Source of the DNA: Nymphaea colorata
Taxonomy: Eukaryota; Streptophyta; Magnoliopsida; Nymphaeales; Nymphaeaceae
Direction: 5' to 3'
NCBI RefSeq assembly: GCF_008831285.2
Contig: NC_045145.1
Location: 20,910,040 to 20,974,039, forward strand
Length of the DNA stretch: 64,000 nucleotides
In this document: piece by piece, positions 49,175 to 64,000 of the stretch
Layout of the letters: each line of letters begins with the position of its first letter
Numbering within the stretch: the first letter of the stretch is position 1
Notes under the pieces: generated by a model
The model's database searches: none
What the model saw: only the letters and a program-made list of their open reading frames with translations
Told to the model about the DNA's origin: nothing
Translations under genes and position numbers: made by a program

Positions 49175-52100
49175 GAAAGATGTGTTTGTTTTTCCACCTG
49201 ATGATCGATAGAGGTGACATTCGCGAACAAGTCTTCCCCATTGAATGATGTGTTTGAACATGTTTTTGCAGGTTTTGTCTTGTTTAGCAGTCTCTACAAC
49301 ACAAACCCACAATTCCTTTTGGCTTTTCAAAGCGTGGAAAATGTTGACTAGAAAACATCTCACGACTTTTAGAAGGTACAAACATCAATGAAGTTGATTG
49401 GATAACTTATAATTATTTCATATCATCCTTATATTATTTCATATATTCTATAAAACATATATAAATAAATTTTACGTCGATTTATACATGGAATTCGAAC
49501 TTCACTTAATATATGGACCAAACAGTTCAAGAAACCAAGATATATTGGTTAGCAAATAATTAATACTTCATTGTGAATGCAAGACATATTCATGCTATTG
49601 TGATTGATTAATAAACCCGAGTTTCAACATGTCTTGTTGTGTTTGTTCTGCCTGCTGCGGAATTGAAAGGCAACCGTTGCATTACCAACACACGTCCAAA
49701 GGAACTTTTATGAAAATAAAAGCGCATGAAGGAAGAAAGATTAATTTGAGCTCATTTAGATGAAAAAAAAATTGCCTTACTCCATATAGGTTCAATCGAT
49801 TTTCAGTATTTTTTTTCAGTTGACTAAGGGCATAACTTAGCTAATCAGTCTGTTATAAGTGCTATTATCATAACCTGATAACATGTAAAACACTTGAGTT
49901 GAAGAGTGTGTCGTATACTAATGTTTTGAAGCAGGAGCATGGGCGGAGCTCAGGGGACGTATGGGCTTGACCCACACTTAAAAAAAAAAAAAAATAATTA
50001 CATGTACATTTTAGAAAATTATATTTGTTCTATATAAAATTGTAAAAAATGATATTTCGACCCAACTTAAAATTTTATAAACTTTAATTCCCCTCCATAA
50101 AAAAAATTTCTGATTCTGCCCTTTTTGAAGTAGTCCTGGAATATAAGAACAAGAAAAAAAGATGACTTCACCTCCAGCGCACTGCCCATATTTTTTTTGA
50201 AATTTCCATCCGGGTGGTTGAACAGTTAACATCAGACACTCTTTCAAAAACAAGAATTGCTAAAAAGTAAGCAGGTCCATCGCCAAAGTTAGAAAAAAAA
50301 ATTTTATTGGGTACAACTACAAGACCGACGGGAAGGACCATTTCCAACTTTTATTTTGATTTTATCTTCAATATCGCGTTCAAACAGTTGGAAGTCTAAC
50401 CATGAGCTTCCAAGACGACCAAAAAACGAGATTCCATGACCTTGAGAAAACGACTATAGTTTTGGAACCAACTTCAATGTAAATTGGAATGAAAAAATTT
50501 CGAACCTAAATTGACTCTTGTATTCCATTTTGCTCAACTAAAATGGTGCCCACTTCTCGCTTTCGCCATAACTATTGGATCGCCGCCCGCATTAATTTCC
50601 ATCTCAATTCTCGCCTACCAACTTTGAAGGCACTTTTTTTTCTCTTCCTTATATATCCTCGAATTTAAAAAAAAAAATTAAATCTATTTCGATTATTTTA
50701 ATTAAAAAAAATTTAAATCTATTTCGATTATTTGAATTAAAAAAAAAGAGGTTGGGTAATGTTGACGCTATTGCCATGGAATCGTAATCAATCTTGTCGA
50801 ATCGAAAATGAAGTTTCCTTCTTCAATATTTCAAATTTCGAATTTTATAAAGAAAACGCTTGAATAAGCGAGCACTTTTCTTACCTATTGATTAATTATT
50901 TAATCAGTAAATCGATGTTGACCATATAATTACAATTTTTTGTTCTTAATTAAAAGCTAAATTAAAAAATGCATGAAAAAGTAAAAAAAAAAATTAAACG
51001 TGCTCGATCGTCACCATGTGAGCATGTGAATGATTTCTTTGTATAATAATATTATACCAGTCTGTGGTCTTTTTCTTTCTCACAAAATGGGAAGTTCAAA
51101 TATAAAAATGACGAGAAGTCGTAGATCTTACATCAGGATGTAATTTTGTTGAGGGTTGACAATTAGAAGCAATGGGATCGAGTTTAGGAGCAATTGCAAT
51201 AAAAAGTATATATATGCTAAAGAATATGACAGAAAACAAGTCATCAACCTCGAATTCTTGAGAATTGTGGTTCATAAGATGTAATTGAATTTCTCTTAGG
51301 GACGTAGTGTTTCTGATCGGGCTGACAAACCATTAAAAGCTAATTTCATTCATGTAGATGCCACTCTTGTTTAATGTATTTTAAAGGATTTTTCTTATTT
51401 TTATCTATGCATATTACATTTACTTTTTTTTTGCAAGACAAAATTTGCAGAATCTGCGATTTTATTTCAAATTCGATTTTAACGTTTTTAATTATTTTTT
51501 TGTACATTTATTATTTTTGAAAACTATTTTTGTTTTTGAAGAATCATGAAAGCATATCTACTAACAAATATTTGTATTTCCTCGATAAGCAATGGCCAGT
51601 CACATGGAGCACATGGAGTGAAATTTTTTTTTTCTTTTTGAAATTGACACGAATGGCCTTCTGTTTTGTTGTTAATTGCGACGGAAGGTAGCCTTTAAAA
51701 CGCCGTTTAAGCTTGTCATCATTATGAGACTTGTCTTCGGGGTAAGATCCAGACCTTGCATATATTCAGGTTACATCTTTATCGGGTCCCAAGTTTTAGA
51801 TCCGATCAATTGAACTACATGTCGAGCCCAAATTCAATTGAGACTCAAATCCGTTTCTCTTTAGCAGATCCGACTAAACCAATTCAATTTCGGGTCAGTC
51901 CTCGAATCTTGCCGATCCATTTACATCCTTGACGAACTGGTCGAGTTTTTTCGCAGCATTAGACATTAGTAAAAACTGCACAATTTTAGTATTAATTGCG
52001 TCCAATTCAATCTATAAAAAAACCTTATAATAAACCTCTCTATCATTCTTATTTAAAGCAGATAAACGGCGTTTTCCTTCCACGAAATATTCGGACATTA

Positions 52101-52490
52101 TGTGTCTTGTTCAATAAAATATCTCAACAGCTCGAACTGGTTCGGAAGAAATGATAACTTATATGCATTTTTTTTTAATAATATATCGACCTTGTTGCAT
52201 TTTTAAATTTGCCAAAAGCCGTCCGGTCTGGGTCTTAATTGGAATTAACAATAATTCGAGTGTACCATATCGGAATCTGATCCAAAATAAATTTTGGCTT
52301 TGATTCGGATGTGGAAGTAAATCCGGTTTATAGTTTAAGATCAGATAAAAATAAATCTGGATTTTATCTTTGACCATTTCGGTTTTGAGTCGGATATTTT
52401 CGGTCCAATTTCCGACGGTCCAAAGCACAGCTGTTCCGGTCGTAACTGGATTTGAATATCGGCAGTTATCCGGAACCGAAGCTACGGGTT
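48890..52490. other. Spacer between divergent PPR and LACS genes
   Basis: No gene was recognised. Its left end (48890-49010) is the PPR promoter side. It holds an (AT)n tract at about 49142-49171, a possible hAT-like element at 49937-50127 (ends 'catgggcggagctcagg' and 'gattctgcccttttt', flanks gaagcagg/gaagtagt), and AT-rich sequence to 51700. From 51740 to 52480 there is text-like repetition of 'tccgat/gattcgga' motifs resembling the GAATCT repeats elsewhere. Confidence 0.5.
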
Positions 52491-52499
52491 TGCGCTTTT

Positions 52500-52686
52500 C
52501 ACACATCATCGGGTCAGAAATAGAAATGGCGTTGTTGACGAGAAGGGTTTCAGACTCTTCAAAAGTTGTACGTAGTCAGAGACTCAGCAGGCGCACCGTT
52601 CGAAGACTCGGCCTTCCTTCTCTCGCCGATCGTCCCTCATTTGCGTTAGGCGGGAAACTTCCGATCGCGCGAAGAAACCCCACGAA
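52500..52686 (+). other. Probable non-coding first exon of the LACS gene
   Basis: A GC-richer block followed by a good splice donor (GAA|GTAAGG at 52686/52687). It would splice across about 2.0 kb to the acceptor 'caattgcag' ending at 54693, three bases before the LACS ATG. An ATG at 52526 opens a 54-codon frame, Arg/Ser-rich (MALLTRRVSDSSKVVRSQRL), ending at TAA 52688-52690. Joined at the predicted donor it would be out of frame with LACS, so it would act as an upstream frame rather than a leader peptide. Transcript evidence is lacking. Confidence 0.4.
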
Positions 52687-54696
52687 GTAAGGAAATCGAG
52701 GGAAATTCGTTTGTTTTTCTTATTGCTTTTGCTGGGAACATGTCTGAAGCTTCGTTTCTTCCCTCCCTGGTCGCTTGATCTCCCTCGTTTTGAGTCAAAT
52801 ACTTCCCGGCGATTCATTATATGCATTTTTAGTAGTCTTTTTTTTTTCCATTTCTTGATCCATTTTTTTATGAAATTTGATGGTTATACGATAATTACGA
52901 AGATATCTTGCGTTCTTCATCTCCTGCGACAAATCTATTGATTAGCTTTTGTTTTGTTTTGTTTTTCTTTTCAATTTCATGTCGTTTGGATCGGGTAAGA
53001 AGTGATTTTATGCTATGAAGCTCTTTTTTTAGGTTGTCGAAAATTTTGAGAGGTTCTCGAGTGGGATTCGTTGTCTGTGGTGAATTTCCTTTTTTGTTTG
53101 AATTTGTGAACTGAAGGTAAAAAGAGTTTACAGAAACGGAGATCAGTTTTCTTGTGTCAGTTTTATCAGAAACGCGGGAACTTTAGTAGTTTCAGCAAAA
53201 AAAGCAAGTCTCCGGGTTTATCTCTTTAACTTTCTTTGCTAAAGGTGAATCAGGTGTATAGGAACGACGATCTGATTTCTTCTTTACGTATTGATGGAAC
53301 CGTGAACTTCCAGTAAGTTTGGCAAGAAAGCTAACACATTTTCTTGTCATGTTTTATGTTTGCTTGAAATTCTGAAAGCAGCTGTTCACTAATGGAGATA
53401 AAATTCTTTTATTTAGTTGAATTTCGTTTCACGTTTTGGTTTTGATCTGTTGAAGTTAGCATCACTTTGTCAACTTGATGCAGTTGACTAGAGGGGTCTG
53501 CACTGTTAAAATGGAATTTTTCCTGATCTTGTGAATGCAGATTTAGCTCTATTTACATTCAATTACATGATTAAATTTCATTGATTTATTGATATTTCTA
53601 TTGGCTTCCGCAGAAGTTGGATTTGCTTGTTCATATATTCATTATCTGTGGAAGAAGTTATTAGTAGCCAGCTTCTAGAAATTATTATTTATCTATATCG
53701 ATAAATTCATCTTTTTATATGAAGAATTTGGTCGTAAAGGTTACATTAATCTAGATTATGCAATTCTCATGAACGTAAGGACTGGCATCCTCGAGGGGCC
53801 TGAAGAAATTCGAAATAACTAATGCTACACTCGATTGACCTGTAGGGTACATGGGCTACAGTAGAGCTCCTTCCATCATAAAAGGGAATGGTCTAATATC
53901 TCAATCTCGTAAGATAGATGGTGGAAGGGCACAATATGTAGAAATTTTAGGCCTTCATAATCTCCATATAGCGTGCTTCAATTTATATTCGGAAAGTCTA
54001 TGAACTAAGGCAACCGTTGATATAATGCACAAACATATAAGCCCCTGAAAATTTATGTAATTTTTTGACATAGGACTATTCTGAAATATTTCCTCACATA
54101 TTTGGTGTGTTACATTTTGTGTAAGTTATGTTTTAGTGACACTGATCTTCAAAAATTTTCCCCTTCTAGGCTCCATGCTGTTTTTTTTTCTTTTGCATCT
54201 TTCCTTGTAATGTATCTGATTCGACATTTAATTTCAAAGCAACTTTTTTCTTAAGCATTTGGTTTAAGTGAAAATTTTGCTTGTAGTTCATATTTCAAAG
54301 TCAGGAGCCTTTCTTTTATTGGAATTTTTCGTTGGTTACTTCTTCCTTTTCTAAGACATGTTGGATGTTATATTATTTTGCTAATTTGATTGTCAAATAG
54401 CACTGCAAATCTCTGCTTTGCCATATTAACTGCACTTGAACTAAAATAATTTGCTAGCATCACTCAGCTAGTTTGTCTGTGTTGTGTGGCTTTCAAGTAG
54501 AGTTTTTCTTTTCTAAGTTCCCCTTGTTTGTCTTTTTCTTTTGCGGTCTTGACTTTTAACTTTTTTCTTGCGATTTGTAGATCTCTCCTGTAATAGCTGT
54601 CTTGTACCATAACTAAGGCTTTCATTCTGATTCCTGAACCTATTAGCTGACATCATAATGATGCTATAGGAGTTAATTAAGGGCCAATTGCAGTGC

Positions 54697-62394
<7,698 letters not shown>

Positions 62395-62595
62395 GCCCGT
62401 TGGAGCCTGCGTTACTTTGGATAATCATCATTAGTGTTGCTGCAGGACCGTTGTCTGCAGATGGAGAGGGTGTGCGTGTCGAAGCACCGTTGATGACAAC
62501 AAATAACAAAGCGCTCGTCTTGTCTTGCATTTTTTGGGTATTCGTTTTCTGCAAAGTTCCAGAATTTTTATTTTATGTTGGATTGTGTATGTACA

Positions 62596-62603
62596 TGATA
62601 ATA
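62596..62603 (+). terminator. Possible polyadenylation signal of LACS
   Basis: An 'ataataaa' word lies about 200 bp beyond the stop codon, preceded by TGT-rich sequence ('tgttggattgtgtatgta'), as in plant poly(A) regions. Confidence 0.4.
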
Positions 62604-62659
62604 AAGTTTGTTGAACCCTCACTGAAGACCTTGGATCAGGTCTTAATACTGTCAATCTG

Positions 62660-64000
62660 AGCTTTCCAATGACTCTCCTCAAGTTTGATGCGGGGGGTTC
62701 ACTTCGGGTCTATTTTTAGTGGGTAAAATCATTAATTAGGGATTTAAGAATTAAGATCCCTTTTACACCAAATCCATGGTCGGGGGAGGACTTCAGATCC
62801 ATGGATTAATGTATGGGCTCATTGTTGTAGTAATCCATGTCTCCTTCTCACAGATCCAAAATTCATGCTGTGGCAGTTTTTGGAACCTTAGAACTTATGT
62901 TTGGGCAAAATGATGAAATAGTTAATGGCTTCGAGGAGCAAAGCTGGTTAGGTTAGTGGCACTGCCCATTCGATTTCTATGGGCATTATTTTCCTTTGCA
63001 TTATGAAGGTAGAGGACAACACTGGCTTTACACTGACTTTACTATATGCATTAAAGCAGCTTTGGACCCAATGGGCAGGGTTGGTGGTGGTGGGTCATAA
63101 CCTTTTTGCTACTTGAACTAAAAATTGCAATCAATTTAACACTTGATTTAGCTGATCTATACATCTTGTACACTGGTGAAATAAATCCTGATGAAGACCC
63201 TCACCAACAAGGACAATTGCTCCAGTTTATGCCAATTATTCACTTGAGAAGAGACAAACGTCAACATGCATGAAAATCGTAGTCCTTGAAGGTTCCTGAC
63301 GATATGCCACAAATTGGAGATGGTGATAAGCCCGAGAGTTGAGGCCTACTTGTTTTCGTGACGGTTTTAGCCTACAAGGGGAAGCAGAAAGCTGGCAGAA
63401 TATACGATTTTGATTTTTTACTTTATCAGTTTTTGGCCATAATATAAGGTGTTAAAGCATTTTGTTACTTGAAAAAATTGCATCCAAACACTGGTACACT
63501 ACATTTTCTGCTACCTAATACAAAAAAATACATTTGTAAGCTTAGTCTAAGCTAGAATACTTATTAGCATGGAACTGATAAAATGCAGGCGCTTGATTAC
63601 CTCAGATCTGAACTCAAGATTCCCAGATTTTGAGACGCAAAGATCAAAGAATCTAAACTAGAAAAGTGTAGATGGTTCTAGCTGAGATCCTTAGTTTGTT
63701 AAAATCTAGATTTCAAAACAGATTTATATGCCCAAGATCCTGGATTCCGAAACACAGATCGATTTAAGAAATTTATTCTTGATATATGGGTTGTCACTCG
63801 TCATATTGTAAAAATATTCCTACATTATGAGGTTGACTCTTCACAATTTGATTCATATGTTGAAGCTTTTCTAACCTGATAAAGACACTAAATATGGCAG
63901 CTCCTTATGTGTATAAATTTAGTACATTAACCCTTAGCTAGAATGGAAGGGTCTTATATTTTAAATTGATTCGTTCAAGTTCTTGCTTCAAGTTTCATAT
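62660..64000. other. Intergenic tail
   Basis: AT-rich sequence without a recognisable gene, domain or transposon end. Several 'agatccatgg/gatttgga' words near 62740-62860 and 63600-63760 are loosely repetitive. Confidence 0.5.

Noticed and set aside
52526..52690. N-terminal transit peptide of LACS
   Set aside because: With the predicted donor and acceptor the frame does not match LACS, and LACS already has its own membrane-anchor start. Kept only as an upstream-frame finding.

Overview
The window is nuclear DNA of a flowering plant. The evidence is spliced genes with GT-AG (and some GC-AG) introns, R2R3-MYB genes with the typical three-exon layout, a P-class PPR gene, a LACS8/9-type acyl-CoA synthetase with 11 coding exons, a neprosin (DUF239) gene, long (AT)n tracts and hAT-like MITEs. 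The lineage cannot be fixed from the sequence. Nothing here is prokaryotic; there is no operon, CRISPR array or phage.

Positions 1-35,000 hold a decaying tandem array of anthocyanin-type (subgroup 6-like) R2R3-MYB genes, almost all on the minus strand. MYB-A (4903-8011) and MYB-C (26716-30555) look intact. MYB-B (13984-16765) has a 4-bp deletion that removes its conserved acidic C-terminus, plus an Arg-to-Trp change in the R2 recognition helix. MYB-D (20159-21130) is a dead fragment. A fifth relic (about 580-1985) lies inverted at the left edge. Its intron carries a minisatellite, and a single-copy version of that unit sits in intron 1 of MYB-C. Exons, introns and flanks show two alternating types (A/D and B/C), so the array probably grew by duplication of a two-gene block of about 13-14 kb. 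MYB-A, -B and -C share a rare GC-AG first intron.

Positions 35,000-41,600 hold a seven-exon neprosin-family gene (409 aa predicted, minus strand). Next to it is a remnant in which a paralogue's promoter and exon 1 are joined directly to its 3' flank, with the body of the gene gone.

Positions 41,600-45,900 are a repeat-rich spacer with two hAT-like MITEs (one with a good 8-bp target duplication) and a LINE relic. Positions 45,950-48,883 encode a two-exon mitochondrial-type PPR protein (655 aa), likely the counterpart of Arabidopsis At1g51965/ABO5. After another spacer, 52,500-62,400 (plus strand) encodes a 714-aa long-chain acyl-CoA synthetase with an N-terminal membrane segment and, by inference, a 2-kb intron in the 5' UTR. 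The last 1.6 kb has no recognisable gene.

The neighbouring genes do unrelated jobs: pigment regulation, secreted proteolysis, organelle RNA processing and lipid activation. I found no convincing new biological system. The points most worth following up are the MYB array with its GC-AG introns and inverted minisatellite-bearing relic, the body-less neprosin remnant, and the unusually conserved C-terminal exon of the MYBs.
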